Notes: generated by a model from the letters alone, not told the origin. A stretch of DNA of 33,769 nt from Candidatus Peribacteria bacterium RIFCSPHIGHO2_01_FULL_55_13 (GCA_001788925.1 MFXS01000010.1:1-33769); one strand, 5' to 3'. Counted from the first letter of the stretch, positions 1-9,523 are shown. Numbers and translations: made by a program.

Positions 1-549
1 TACGCACTCAAAAACAGGCTCCACGACGGAAAGACACTGCTTCTGGAAACCGGCGCGCTCATTAACGACATGTTGAACCCGCGCTACGTGGAGCGCATCG
101 CGACGATCGCAGGGAAGATCAAACGTAGCGAGCACCTCTATATCATCGGTAAAAGCTGGCACTACCCGATGGCGCTCGAGAGCGCGATCAAGATCCAGGA
201 AGTGAGCTACGTGCATGCGGAAGGGTTTGCGGGAAGTGAGCTGAAGCACGGGCCCATCGCGCTGATCGAGTCCGGCACGCCCTGCATCGCACTTCTCGGA
301 AATGATGAAGTCACGAGCGACATGCTCAATAATGCGACAGAGCTGAAGGCACGCGGTGCGATGCTCATCGGTATCGCCCCGAAGCGCCATGAGATTTTTG
401 ACGAATGGCTGAAGACCCCGGATGCCGGAGCCGCACAGCCCATCGTCACAATTATTCCGATTCAGATCCTGGCGTACGAACTGGCGGTACAGAGAGGGAA
501 GGATCCGGATATGCCAAGGAATTTGGCGAAATCTGTGACGGTAAAATAA
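1..549 (+). CDS. glmS: Glutamine--fructose-6-phosphate aminotransferase, C-terminal part (5' end outside window)
   Basis: GlmS makes glucosamine-6-phosphate from fructose-6-phosphate and glutamine, the entry step to amino-sugar and peptidoglycan synthesis in the cytoplasm. The reading frame is open from base 1, so the N-terminal glutaminase domain and first SIS domain lie upstream of the window. What remains is the second SIS (sugar isomerase) domain. It carries the family signature around HYPMALESAIKIQE, the ELKHGPIALIE block and the typical C-terminal end PRNLAKSVTVK. That tail, close to the family consensus for the extreme C-terminus, shows the gene is complete at its 3' end. The gene converges on the penicillin-binding protein gene; a double-hairpin repeat lies between them and probably terminates both. 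Both products serve the cell wall. Recognition is very secure. Confidence 0.95.
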   Translation, partial: YALKNRLHDGKTLLLETGALINDMLNPRYVERIATIAGKIKRSEHLYIIGKSWHYPMALESAIKIQEVSYVHAEGFAGSELKHGPIALIESGTPCIALLGNDEVTSDMLNNATELKARGAMLIGIAPKRHEIFDEWLKTPDAGAAQPIVTIIPIQILAYELAVQRGKDPDMPRNLAKSVTVK

Positions 550-558
550 TGTGGCTCC

Positions 559-620
559 GTAGAGACGGACCTGTGGTCCGTCTCCTTCCTATCGGAGACG
601 CACCAAAGGTGCGTCTCTAC
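559..620. repeat. Double-hairpin dispersed palindromic repeat, copy 1 (bidirectional terminator)
   Basis: Two perfect 10-bp hairpins with 3-nt loops sit side by side: stem 562-571/575-584 (loop tgt) and stem 595-604/608-617 (loop aaa). The whole unit is bounded by the inverted ends gtagagac (559-566) and gtctctac (613-620). It lies between convergent genes, and the stop codon of the PBP gene (617-619) falls inside it. A closely related copy lies at 32515-32580, also between convergent genes. A terminator role is inferred from position; there is no strong T-run here. Confidence 0.8.
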
Positions 621-3181
621 TGTTCATTCGGCGGTATCCCATAATACTTAAACAAAAATGCGGCGATGTCCCTGAACACCGGACCGGCGGTCTGTGATCC
701 GTAAATATCACGGCGGGGACGATCGAATTTCACGAGGATCAGGAACTTGGGATTGGGCACTGGCGCGTAGCCGGCAAATGTTGCGATGGTGGAACCCGTA
801 CCGGATTCGTACTTGCCGCCGGGACCGGCGATCTGCGAGGTTCCCGTTTTCCCGGCCATACGGTAGCCCTTTACCTTGGCAACTTTGGCAAACCCCACGT
901 TCATCGAACTCACGAGCATCGCAGTGATGGTGTCGCTGGTTTCCGGCGTGATCACCTGATCGACCATGCGCGGAGAATATTTCTCCACAGTGCCGTCGCT
1001 ATGGATGATGCTGTCGATGATCGTGGGCCGCATCAGCTTGCCGCCATTGGCGAGCGCCGTGTAGGCCGTAATCATCTGCAGGGGCGTGGAGGAGACACCT
1101 TGGCCGTAGGCGGCGGTCGCAAGAAGCGCGTTACTCCATTTTCTCCAGGGGAGAAGTTCGCCGGGAAGTTCGTCTTCGAGTTCGATGCCCGAGACTCTCC
1201 CGAAGCCGAAGCGCTCGAGACTGCGGTGGAAGAGCTTTCTTCCGAGCTTCTCGGAAACCGAGGTCATGCAGGTGTTGACGGAGAACTCCAGACAGTTGGT
1301 CATTGTCACCTTGCCGTAGTAGCGGTTCAAAGCGTTCTTGATCGTGTACTCGTCGACGCTTACGGGGCCTTCGTCGTCATAGACATCGCCCGGCGTCACT
1401 TCGCCTTGGTCGATGGCAATGGCCATCGTCACGGATTTCATGACGGATCCGGGCTCGTAGATTTCCTGAATATTGCGGTTCAGGTACGCACCGACACCGA
1501 TGTTGTTTTTGTACTTGAGCCAGACGTCCGGGCGCTCGGTGGGGAAGATCTCGCGGCGGTGATGCTCGCCGATGAGGAGGTAATACCGGACGATATCTCT
1601 GAGGTCATAGAGCGTCTCGAGCTGCATGATTTCCTTCGCCGTCTCTTCACTCAACACCGCCCGCCCCTCGGGCGTGAAGAGATCGTCGACGAAGGAGCGC
1701 AGAATGAATGCGCGCGTGTCGGGGTGATAGAGTTCGACGATGATCTGCTTCCTCTTTCCCTCATCGAGAATGACGGGCTCGTGTTCGTAGACGTCTCCGT
1801 AGTTGTTGCCATCGAAGAGGGGAGCGTTGGCCATCGCAAGGATGCGGCCGGTGTACGGATCCATCACGATCGCCTGCGCGCTCTCGGCGTCGAACCGCGC
1901 GATGGATTCCTGCAGAAGTGCCTCCACTTTTTCTTGGATGAAGCGGTCGATCGTCAGCACGATCGTGGAGCCGTCTTTCGGATCGACGATCCTCTGGTCT
2001 GCGGTAAGAATCTGGCCACCCTGAGGGTCGCTGACGGTCGCGATCATCCCTTCCTGACCGCGCAGCAGAGGATTGAACGTGCGCTCGATGCCGTACTGCG
2101 CTTCACCGACGGCGTTGAGGAACCCGACGACGTGGGAGGCCACGGAACCATCCGGATAAAACCGCCAGTGCTCGGGCAGGAGGGCGATACAGCGGAGGGG
2201 ATCCTGGATCTGCTGGGCGGCTTCACGCGTCGGCGCTTCGCGTCTCCGTGCGCGGGTATCTTCCAAAGATTTGAGCTGAAGATCCCGAAGCGCTGCAGAC
2301 ATGTCCGGAGTCAACCGGCGCATGACCGGAATGTAGCGCAACGGCCGACTGCGGAGATACCCGCGGAGCACTTCTTCATCAAGGACAAGAGGACCTGCCA
2401 GCCGACGCGCAAACGCCGGAATCTGCAGCTGGGGTACTTCCTCCGGGTTGGCATAGATGAGGCTGGCATCTGCGACGATCGTCACTCCGGGAATCGCCAT
2501 CTCCTCCACTTGCTGCATCTGGACCTTGGTCGCGCCATAGAGGAGCGGTACGAAGGTGACGCGCTTTTCGCGAATGCGATTTTCGATTGCACGCGCAAAC
2601 TGACGGCGGACTTCGGTGAGTTCCGGAATTTCTTGGGGGGCCGGAAGCGAAAGCTGATCGGGAATCGGCTCCAGAAGTGCGCCGGTATTGAGCCTGCGAA
2701 CGCGCTCGAGAGGATCGAACGCTGCGCCGTAGAAGGTAAAGAGTTCGCGAGGACACGCCGGCTGTCCCGCGCTGCAGGCTGCATGGATTCCCTCAGTGAC
2801 GAGCGTGTCGGCAAGCGTCTCTGCGATCATCGTGGGATTGTCGGTGATGACGGGATCCACATAGATCAGGTCCAGTGTGGCATTGGTCGCGAGGATACTT
2901 GTTTCCTCAGTGCGCGCATTTCGCGAAAGTACTTCGCCACGCTTGGCGGGGAGCTTCACACCGCCGAAGTGCTGGGCCTGAGCGAGGTCGAGAAAATCTT
3001 TCCCTTTGATCACCTGCAGCTCGATCAACCGCGCGACCACAATGAGTGCGGCAACCGCAAGAACGAGGTGCACGATCACCATCCGGCGCTCAAACGAGCG
3101 CTTGCGATGAGCCTCAAAAACGGCCGCGGATCGGGTGCGGGACACGGGCAGAAGTGTAGCGGGTATGAAAAAGAGAGACAT
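617..3181 (-). CDS. Class B penicillin-binding protein (FtsI/PBP2-like peptidoglycan transpeptidase)
   Basis: Membrane-anchored transpeptidase that cross-links peptidoglycan stem peptides on the outer face of the membrane. One N-terminal membrane segment lies at about residues 34-55. It is followed by the PBP dimer domain, beginning near the KLPAKRGEVLSRN stretch, and a C-terminal transpeptidase domain. All three catalytic motifs are present: SVMK with the acylated serine at 579, SVN at 634-636 and KTG at 778-780. At 854 residues it is longer than most FtsI or PBP2 proteins; the extra length sits between the N-terminal domain and the active-site serine. There is no glycosyltransferase domain and no clear C-terminal PASTA repeat. 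FtsI versus PBP2 cannot be decided from sequence alone. The ATG at 3181 keeps a short cytoplasmic tail; an internal ATG just before the membrane segment is possible. Confidence 0.9.
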   Translation of the reverse strand: MSLFFIPATLLPVSRTRSAAVFEAHRKRSFERRMVIVHLVLAVAALIVVARLIELQVIKGKDFLDLAQAQHFGGVKLPAKRGEVLSRNARTEETSILATNATLDLIYVDPVITDNPTMIAETLADTLVTEGIHAACSAGQPACPRELFTFYGAAFDPLERVRRLNTGALLEPIPDQLSLPAPQEIPELTEVRRQFARAIENRIREKRVTFVPLLYGATKVQMQQVEEMAIPGVTIVADASLIYANPEEVPQLQIPAFARRLAGPLVLDEEVLRGYLRSRPLRYIPVMRRLTPDMSAALRDLQLKSLEDTRARRREAPTREAAQQIQDPLRCIALLPEHWRFYPDGSVASHVVGFLNAVGEAQYGIERTFNPLLRGQEGMIATVSDPQGGQILTADQRIVDPKDGSTIVLTIDRFIQEKVEALLQESIARFDAESAQAIVMDPYTGRILAMANAPLFDGNNYGDVYEHEPVILDEGKRKQIIVELYHPDTRAFILRSFVDDLFTPEGRAVLSEETAKEIMQLETLYDLRDIVRYYLLIGEHHRREIFPTERPDVWLKYKNNIGVGAYLNRNIQEIYEPGSVMKSVTMAIAIDQGEVTPGDVYDDEGPVSVDEYTIKNALNRYYGKVTMTNCLEFSVNTCMTSVSEKLGRKLFHRSLERFGFGRVSGIELEDELPGELLPWRKWSNALLATAAYGQGVSSTPLQMITAYTALANGGKLMRPTIIDSIIHSDGTVEKYSPRMVDQVITPETSDTITAMLVSSMNVGFAKVAKVKGYRMAGKTGTSQIAGPGGKYESGTGSTIATFAGYAPVPNPKFLILVKFDRPRRDIYGSQTAGPVFRDIAAFLFKYYGIPPNEQ

Positions 3182-3230
3182 GGCTTAAAACCATATTTTC
3201 GTGTACAATAATAAGATTTCACAAACACCC

Positions 3231-3539
3231 ATGACGTCTGAAGAATTCATCACCGCCGTTCAATCCTTCTCGGGCCTGGAATCTGCGATGATTGAAGAGC
3301 TCATGCAGTTGTCACCTACCCTGACACCAGAGCAGCGCAAGCGTGCGGCAGTACAACTGACACCCCTGTCCGCCGAACTTGGAAAGCTACAGAAAGTATG
3401 GAAGGGACTTACAGAGGATGCTTCCGCAATCCTCCAGGTGTGCCGTCATACATTTTTACCTCAAATCCGGCAGATAGAAGAATCGGTCGATCATGATGCG
3501 GCCCTGAAGAAGGCAGAGGCATCACTCATTACAACGTAA
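3231..3539 (+). CDS. Unrecognised small protein (102 aa)
   Basis: I do not recognise this protein. It appears soluble and largely helical, with no signal peptide or membrane segment. It is rich in Leu, Glu, Gln and Ala, with one cysteine in the C-terminal half. The frame is open from a GTG at 3201, but a TACAAT hexamer at 3204-3209 looks like a -10 element overlapping that GTG, so I prefer the ATG at 3231. It is divergent from the PBP gene and lies 26 bp upstream of the 917-residue gene on the same strand. The two are probably co-transcribed and may work together. Confidence 0.6.
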   Translation: MTSEEFITAVQSFSGLESAMIEELMQLSPTLTPEQRKRAAVQLTPLSAELGKLQKVWKGLTEDASAILQVCRHTFLPQIRQIEESVDHDAALKKAEASLITT

Positions 3540-3565
3540 GAAGCATTATCATTTTCCATTTTTCT

Positions 3566-6319
3566 ATGAAAAAGTATTCCATCGACGGTGAACGGCGCCT
3601 GATTGCTCATCAGCAAGGCGCGGAGCCAAACCGCCCAAAGTACGTGCCGCCAGAGGAAGTGAGGCAGTCAGGAGGAGAGGTGTCGAAGGATGAGAGCGAA
3701 CTCGCTCGAGAATTTTTTGAGGCTGGCAGGAAAGAAGTTGAAGATATCAGGCTGCGCTGGCCAACTCTGACCAAAGATCAGCAAGAAACATTCAAGGAAC
3801 TGGAGGAAAATTATAAAAACAATGTTCTCAAGAAATTCTACGAGTTGGACGTACGCAGGGAGGCAGCGGACGCACGTTCGCAAAAAGTCATCGCATCAGC
3901 TCATGCGGTCATCGAAGGTCTCAGAAATCTTTCTCAAGAGACAGCGCCTGTCACATTCGAGCGGCAGGTCATGGGAAACAAAGACCGAAAATCATTCAAC
4001 CCGGATTCCTTTTACAACGGACAGCTCATCGAAGATGCAAATACAATCGGCACCGTGGACCGTCCATACTATGCGGGCCTCCACGATCGGGAGAATGAGT
4101 TTCGCCGCAATTACGGACCAATTCTGAAGAATCTTGAAGAGCATAAAAGTTCCCTCAATCCGGCTGAGAGGGATCTTCTGACACAGGCTGCGCAAGAATG
4201 GGCACAATTTACCAACTGGGCCGACGGAATTTACAAAAGCAAAGCCACCATCGTTCCCAAGATCACGGCAAATGACAATTACGATCTGGCAGAAGCGGCC
4301 ATTGCGAAGGCCGAATTTGTGCTCGGTAGAACAAGCGACCGCTTCAAGGGAATGACGTACGATGACAGGATGGTGCAAAAACAGTGGGAACGGATTTCTT
4401 CGGATAATATCCGCGGGCTCAGTGCCACTCCCGGCACAGGACAGTTCCGCAATGAATCCTACATTGCAATCCCGAAGACCAATTTTCACTTCGTTGATGC
4501 AAAGGGCAATGTGGCCGAGGATTTTGTGTTGGGTAAAGACAGCAATCCCCGTGGACTCGATCGCGTTTTCTTCTCGAATGGACAAAGCAGTAAGCAATTG
4601 CCGAAGCTCGTTCTTAAATCATACCTGGGCAGGATGACATTTGAGCCTAAAAGAGACGTGAAGAATCCGCGCGAGATCCGTTACACACTTGTCGAGAAAG
4701 TGAACGCGCCTGATATTTTGGCACAAGCGTACAAACTGGCAGATGTTGTCGCGGGGCGCACCACGCTCTCCGCAGATGAGCGTGCGAACATGATCGAATC
4801 GATAACTACAAAGATCAATACAGAGTATGCCACCGCCGGTTTGGCAGTAGCAGAGACATGGAAAAGGGCCATTGGAGCTTTGCCGGAGAGCGAACGTACG
4901 GATCTGCAGAAACTTATCCATCTCAGTGCAGACGGGTCGAAATTGGAGGCTGATACAAAGCAGGCGGTCGTTCTCTGGAAAGCGGAGGAAAACCGGCCGT
5001 GGGATCCGGAGATCGATGGAAAAACGTACGTAGGTATGTCCGAGGCGCAAATCCGCGACGGTCTTGCCATAATGGCGCAGCAGGGGAATCCATCAGCAGA
5101 ACGGCAATTACGTCGATTTGATGCATATACTCAAAGTGTGGTGCATGCTCAAGATACGCTGGATGCAGAAGAGCGCGACCAGGAAAAATCCAGGAGTGAC
5201 CGAGAAGCGCTTGGAATACTTGCAGGAAAAATCGCAAGAGAAAAAGGAGCTCTCCTTGCTCCTTTTAAAGACGGTACACTTGCCGACAAAGTGAATACTC
5301 TGGGAGGCGTCGTCCGTTCTTTGAACGAAAGTATTGCCTCCTGGAATGCGAATCAGCACGTACAGAAAGAGAATGGCCCCTTCAAGACGCAAAAAGCCCG
5401 GACATTTGAAACGGAATTATCTGGACTTCAAGAGAGCATGAATGACGATCAGCGATTGCTGTTCAATGCGCTCGTGAGCGTACAAGACGGAAGGATTGTG
5501 CTTGGCGATGTGGAAGCGGAATTGGCACGACGCATGCCCCCTGTCATTGAAAATGGTCCTGGAGCGGTTCCAAGCGGTGAAGTAATGGTGTCCGTTAATT
5601 CACCGGCAGCCGTAACCGAATCCGTAGCACCCCCCGCCCCCGCGGTTACAGAAGCGCCTCAGCCTTCTCGTGAAACATGGTCCGAAGTGGCCACTGGAGA
5701 AGAGGTGAAAACCCTCAGTCAGAAAATCGTGATACCGGCGGCACTCACTGGATTCGATGAGAAAATATCTGGAGAGCTCATTGCGGCGAGTAACGAAGCG
5801 AATCATCAAATTATCACTGCACTGTTTGACGTCCAGGAATTGTCAAAAGGCGGTAATACATCCTTGGCTGTTGACAGCCTCCAGCGTGCCTATGCTGCAA
5901 CAATCCGGTGTATGCGATCTCTCGATACAGCGATCCCGCGCGCAGCAGAGGTGTATTCAACACGCTTTTTAGGAGTCCCCCTTCCGAGCCCCACTCGAAA
6001 GGGTCAGTTGAACCAACTTCTGAATACAGAGAAAGATGTCGATGCCAAACTCGGAGCGGTGTACACGCTCCTCAGGAAGATCGGTGGAGATAATGTCGTT
6101 GCAAACATGCGCGATCCTTCCACATTCGGTACACGGGATGTCCGTCTCACGATGATGAAGGCGTCTATGAGCGGCAACCGCGGAGAATCCCTCAAGATAT
6201 TTTCTCCCCAAACGTATGCGAATTTTTACGGAGTCACATTACCTGCTATTGAAATAGGGGAGGGAGGCACAAAGATCGTTGGGATAAAGCCACGCCGGGA
6301 TTCTTTCAACGGCAGATAG
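3566..6319 (+). CDS. Unrecognised large soluble protein (917 aa)
   Basis: No family is recognised. The protein has no signal peptide, no membrane segment and only a single cysteine. It is strongly charged and mostly predicted helical. A Pro/Ala/Val-rich linker, roughly residues 675-715, separates a long N-terminal part (about 670 residues) from a C-terminal part of about 200 residues. That composition suggests a structural or scaffolding protein rather than an enzyme, but this is inference. The DNA is visibly less GC-rich than the flanking pbp and gspE genes. It follows the 102-residue gene by 26 bp, without an obvious promoter in the gap, consistent with a two-gene operon. The N-terminus is Lys/Arg-rich; no strong ribosome-binding site is visible before the ATG. 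Confidence 0.75.
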   Translation: MKKYSIDGERRLIAHQQGAEPNRPKYVPPEEVRQSGGEVSKDESELAREFFEAGRKEVEDIRLRWPTLTKDQQETFKELEENYKNNVLKKFYELDVRREAADARSQKVIASAHAVIEGLRNLSQETAPVTFERQVMGNKDRKSFNPDSFYNGQLIEDANTIGTVDRPYYAGLHDRENEFRRNYGPILKNLEEHKSSLNPAERDLLTQAAQEWAQFTNWADGIYKSKATIVPKITANDNYDLAEAAIAKAEFVLGRTSDRFKGMTYDDRMVQKQWERISSDNIRGLSATPGTGQFRNESYIAIPKTNFHFVDAKGNVAEDFVLGKDSNPRGLDRVFFSNGQSSKQLPKLVLKSYLGRMTFEPKRDVKNPREIRYTLVEKVNAPDILAQAYKLADVVAGRTTLSADERANMIESITTKINTEYATAGLAVAETWKRAIGALPESERTDLQKLIHLSADGSKLEADTKQAVVLWKAEENRPWDPEIDGKTYVGMSEAQIRDGLAIMAQQGNPSAERQLRRFDAYTQSVVHAQDTLDAEERDQEKSRSDREALGILAGKIAREKGALLAPFKDGTLADKVNTLGGVVRSLNESIASWNANQHVQKENGPFKTQKARTFETELSGLQESMNDDQRLLFNALVSVQDGRIVLGDVEAELARRMPPVIENGPGAVPSGEVMVSVNSPAAVTESVAPPAPAVTEAPQPSRETWSEVATGEEVKTLSQKIVIPAALTGFDEKISGELIAASNEANHQIITALFDVQELSKGGNTSLAVDSLQRAYAATIRCMRSLDTAIPRAAEVYSTRFLGVPLPSPTRKGQLNQLLNTEKDVDAKLGAVYTLLRKIGGDNVVANMRDPSTFGTRDVRLTMMKASMSGNRGESLKIFSPQTYANFYGVTLPAIEIGEGGTKIVGIKPRRDSFNGR

Positions 6320-6330
6320 GGGAGAAGAAT

Positions 6331-6393
6331 GGGAAATTAAGGGATTAATGAGATGCAAGGGATTCCCTTCACTCTCTTAAGTCCCTTATTCCC
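6331..6393. repeat. Long imperfect inverted repeat after the 917-aa gene
   Basis: The arms 6331-6353 and 6373-6393 are imperfectly complementary (gggaaattaaggga against tcccttattccc), with a small inner palindrome aaggga/tccctt in the loop. It lies between the 917-residue gene and the ATPase gene. It could act as a transcript-end hairpin or be a dispersed repeat; no T-run follows it. Confidence 0.5.
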
Positions 6394-6426
6394 TATCGAT
6401 TCGTCTCTGCAAATCTCGCCATTTTA

Positions 6427-6435
6427 TGCTATACT
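6427..6435 (+). promoter_or_regulatory. Extended -10 promoter element of the GspE/PilB-like gene
   Basis: TGc-TATACT (6427-6435) is a textbook extended -10. Its last base is 8 nt before the ATG at 6444, so transcription should begin at or next to that ATG. This decides the start codon against the in-frame ATG at 6426, which lies at the -10 element itself. Confidence 0.65.
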
Positions 6436-6443
6436 ATGTAGAA

Positions 6444-7547
6444 ATGCCCACACCGAATTGGACAACGCTCAACGGCACCGATTTGCTCCATGCACTCGAG
6501 CAATGGTGCACGGAACAGGGGGTTTCGGACATTCACACAAGTCCCGAGAAAGAGCACGTGCGCGTCGAGGTGCGTCTTCACGGCATGCTCAACCTTCTCA
6601 CAACCATTTCACACGCCTCCTACGAGGATTTCGTCCGCCGCGTGAAGTTCATGAGCAAGCTGAAGCTGAACCTGACGAATGTCCCCCAGGATGGACAGTA
6701 TACGTTCCAGGCACCTGATCGCTTCGTGAACGTGCGTGTCGCGAGCATTCCCTCGCGCTTCGGCGAGACGTATACGCTCCGTCTTCTTGACCCCAAGCGC
6801 GGCATCGTGGCGCTCACGGAACTGGGCTTCCCCCAAGAGATCCATGAAGCCCTCCAGAAACTTGTGAAGGTTCCGAGCGGTCTGATTCTTGTGACCGGTC
6901 CTACGGGATCCGGCAAGACGACGACGCTCTATGCACTCCTTAATACGGTCGTCGGGACGCAGCGCAACATCATCACGCTGGAGGATCCCATCGAATACGA
7001 GCTGAGTGGCATCGTCCAAAGCCAGATCGATACGGAGCACGATTACACGTTCTCCTCGGGCCTCCGTTCGATCCTTCGTCACGATCCCAATATCATTCTG
7101 CTCGGAGAAATCCGCGATCTGGAGACTGCGCAAACTGCCGTCGACGCATCACTGACCGGCCACTTGGTGCTTGCCACGCTCCACACGAACTCCGCAATGG
7201 AAGCGATTCCGCGCCTCCTCTCGATGGGCGTGAGCCCGTACACCTTCGCGCCGGCGCTCCGGGCGATCCTCGCACAGCGCCTCGTGCGCACCTTGAGCCC
7301 CGAGTGCAGTAAGCCCGATGCAACATGTGACGTCGCAGACAACAAAACCTACAGCGGCCGCATGGCACTCCCCGAGCTCATTGCCGTAAGCCCCGCCCTT
7401 CAGTCGATGATCCTGAATTCGGATCCCTCCAATACCATCCTGGAGCAGGCAAAGAAGGAGGGATACCGCACGATGCGCGAATGGGGCGATATCCTGGTCA
7501 AAGAACGCCGCACGACGCGGGCGGAGGTGGATCGGGTGACGCTCTGA
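6444..7547 (+). CDS. Type II secretion / type IV pilus assembly ATPase (GspE/PilB/PilT superfamily)
   Basis: Hexameric secretion ATPase that powers pilus or pseudopilus assembly at the inner face of the membrane. The N2-like domain covers roughly residues 1-130. Walker A (GPTGSGKT) lies at 152-159, followed by the Asp box (ITLEDPIEYEL), Walker B region (ILLGEIRDLETAQTA) and His box (ATLHTNSA). At 367 residues it lacks the long N1 domain of GspE/PilB and is closer in size to PilT. However, the LEDPIEYELSGIVQSQID stretch and the degenerate cysteine region near the end (one C in PEC, one in ATC, instead of two CxxC pairs) point to GspE/PilB ancestry. No other pilus genes are in the window. Start chosen from the promoter position. 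Confidence 0.9.
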   Translation: MPTPNWTTLNGTDLLHALEQWCTEQGVSDIHTSPEKEHVRVEVRLHGMLNLLTTISHASYEDFVRRVKFMSKLKLNLTNVPQDGQYTFQAPDRFVNVRVASIPSRFGETYTLRLLDPKRGIVALTELGFPQEIHEALQKLVKVPSGLILVTGPTGSGKTTTLYALLNTVVGTQRNIITLEDPIEYELSGIVQSQIDTEHDYTFSSGLRSILRHDPNIILLGEIRDLETAQTAVDASLTGHLVLATLHTNSAMEAIPRLLSMGVSPYTFAPALRAILAQRLVRTLSPECSKPDATCDVADNKTYSGRMALPELIAVSPALQSMILNSDPSNTILEQAKKEGYRTMREWGDILVKERRTTRAEVDRVTL

Positions 7548-7639
7548 GTCAATCACAGACCGGCCACTGCATCGCGATTTTGGCAAGTCTCTTTGCCCTT
7601 TCCTCTCCGCTCTTTCCTCTATTAGTATGAGGAACCTTT

Positions 7640-9355
7640 ATGCTGCGACGTAGACACCGCACCGGCCCCTACCCACTCGCGCAGACGAGAAGCCCCGTCC
7701 GGGCGTTGATCCCGCTGGCGGCCGCGGCTGTGGCGCTTTTGATTCTGCTCTGGGCAGGAAAGGCCCTTCTCTCCACACTGCAGTTCGGAAATGCGGTGCA
7801 GCGTACGGCGGTCGTCCTTCGGGGAGATGATCGGGGATCGGTGAGCGTGTCTCTCAATGGCGAAGACCCGCGCGTGTCTGACAGTGAACTCAAGCTCTAC
7901 CCGGGAGATTCGGTTGCTACCGATCGCGGCGCTGCGGCCACACTGGAGCTTTTTGACGGCTCTATCATCCGCATCGACCGCGGCAGCGCGCTGACGATCG
8001 AAGAAAGCGTTCTCGGTGCCAAGGAATCGGCCTTTGCGCTTGCCATGGAACGCGGCAGCGCCTGGATCCGCACGCCGGAATCCGTTGCATTCTCCGGAAC
8101 CGTTCTCAGGACGATAGAAACCGCAACCTATACGGCACAGATCCCTTCCGGCGCGGAAGTCTATCTGACCGAAGCGGCAATCGAGGTCTATGCCGCCGAT
8201 GGCGTAGGGGTCACATTCCGGGTGCCGGATATCGATGAAGATTTGATTGCCGGCGAAGGTCAGAAGTTCACCATCCCCACAGAGGATGCGACTCTGGAAG
8301 AGGCATATGCCGGGCGCTCTGCGCTCTCGAGCGACTTCGCAGCAAGCGCGTTTGTGGCCGAAAGCAGGACGGTCATTGGCGTGCGGACATCCGGCGATGC
8401 AAGGCCCGCACCCCGTTCGGATTCTCTGGAGACACTCACGGTCACGAGTCCCGTAGACGGCGCAACCATCACCTCTGCAACCGTGGACGTCACCGGCGCC
8501 TACGCAACGACCGTCGATACTGTCCGCGTGAACGGATACCGCGCGCAGATGGATATGGAGAAGCGGACGTACGCCATCGAAATCAGCCTGCCGGATGCCG
8601 AAAGCATTCCCGTCACCGTGGAGGCGCTGGACAAAAACGGCCTGGTCCTTGAAAAGGAACTCCTTACTCTCAAGCGCGACCGCACGCCGCCCGGAAAGCC
8701 GGGGATCATAGCGCCTGCAGCCGACGGCGCGACGTTTAAGACGAATAACGAAGAGCTCGAGATCCGCGGCAGCGCCCCGCGAGGCACTGCCGGCATCATC
8801 GTGAATGACTACCGGTTGCAACTCTTTGAAACCGGCGACACCGAGTGGAGCTACCTCGCGTCCACAAAGCTCAATAACTTCACGCAGGGCGAAAACATCT
8901 ACCGCATTGTCGCAGTGAGCGAAGCGGGATTCAGGAGCGACCCCGCCGTCCTCACGATCATCCTTGGGCAAGGGGACGAGGGGGTGATCTCCGCAGGATC
9001 TTCGTCTGCGGGTGCCACGACCTCCACGGGCGCTCTTCCGAACAATGCCCCGACCAAGCCCGGAACCCTCACCATCACCGCCCCGAGCGCGGGACTCGAG
9101 CATCAGGCGACGCTCAGTGGCACCGGTGCGGAATTCCTGATCGAAGGCAACGTGCCTTCTGGCACGGCCTCGGTCTGGGTGAACGACTACAAGCTGCAGC
9201 TCTATACCGCAGGCAAGACGTTCTTCAACTACATCGCGAGCACCGGGCTCAATACGCTGAAGCGCGGCAGCAACACCTATGAAATCATCATCCGTGATAC
9301 GGAAGGAAAGATTCTCGATCGTGTTACCTACACGATTATTCTTTCGGTTCAATAG
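7640..9355 (+). CDS. Membrane-anchored FecR-domain protein with Ig-like repeats
   Basis: A positively charged N-terminus precedes one membrane segment at about residues 25-45, so the rest is probably outside the membrane. Residues about 75-215 match the FecR fold: the 'LYPGDSVATDRGAAATLELFDGS' type block, then RGSAWIRTP. In FecR-containing proteins this is a sugar or surface-signal binding region. The remainder consists of Ig-like beta domains. Two of them share a clear repeat (VNDYRLQLFETG...YLASTKLN and VNDYKLQLYTAG...YIASTGLN) separated by a Ser/Ala/Thr linker. A ribosome-binding site gagga (7629-7633) lies 6 nt before the ATG. No FecA or sigma factor is nearby, so an adhesin or envelope role is more likely than iron signalling. 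Confidence 0.8.
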   Translation: MLRRRHRTGPYPLAQTRSPVRALIPLAAAAVALLILLWAGKALLSTLQFGNAVQRTAVVLRGDDRGSVSVSLNGEDPRVSDSELKLYPGDSVATDRGAAATLELFDGSIIRIDRGSALTIEESVLGAKESAFALAMERGSAWIRTPESVAFSGTVLRTIETATYTAQIPSGAEVYLTEAAIEVYAADGVGVTFRVPDIDEDLIAGEGQKFTIPTEDATLEEAYAGRSALSSDFAASAFVAESRTVIGVRTSGDARPAPRSDSLETLTVTSPVDGATITSATVDVTGAYATTVDTVRVNGYRAQMDMEKRTYAIEISLPDAESIPVTVEALDKNGLVLEKELLTLKRDRTPPGKPGIIAPAADGATFKTNNEELEIRGSAPRGTAGIIVNDYRLQLFETGDTEWSYLASTKLNNFTQGENIYRIVAVSEAGFRSDPAVLTIILGQGDEGVISAGSSSAGATTSTGALPNNAPTKPGTLTITAPSAGLEHQATLSGTGAEFLIEGNVPSGTASVWVNDYKLQLYTAGKTFFNYIASTGLNTLKRGSNTYEIIIRDTEGKILDRVTYTIILSVQ

Positions 9356-9515
9356 CATTAGTCTGTGCGACTTGCCCGGACATTTTTGTCGCCTCTCTTA
9401 GCTTTTTCGCTTCAACGGAAATCAAATAAAGCACCTGTTCATCGAGATTAGGGGGCATATGTTCTGAAAGCCATGCAGACGGATGTAAGCCTTCAGAAGG
9501 AGTATGGTTGACCAT
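9336..9515 (-). CDS. Unlisted small protein (59 aa)
   Basis: An ATG at 9515-9513 opens a 59-codon frame ending at TAA 9338-9336. The protein begins MVNHTPSEGLHPSAWL and has a Lys/Glu-rich helical middle (LISVEAKKLREATKM). It appears soluble and matches no family I know. Its reality rests on a very good promoter placed so that transcription starts at the ATG. It overlaps the convergent FecR-like gene by 20 bp. A leaderless message is likely. Confidence 0.6.
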   Translation of the reverse strand: MVNHTPSEGLHPSAWLSEHMPPNLDEQVLYLISVEAKKLREATKMSGQVAQTNAIEPKE

Positions 9516-9523
9516 ATATAGAT

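Noticed and set aside
1001-3211. A 736-codon plus-strand open frame opposite the PBP gene
   Set aside because: It is the antisense shadow of a GC-rich gene with all PBP motifs on the other strand; its own translation is Arg/Asp/His-rich without any family pattern.
7622-9358. A 578-codon minus-strand frame opposite the FecR-like gene
   Set aside because: The plus-strand protein has a membrane segment, FecR pattern, internal repeats and a ribosome-binding site; the reverse frame has none of these.
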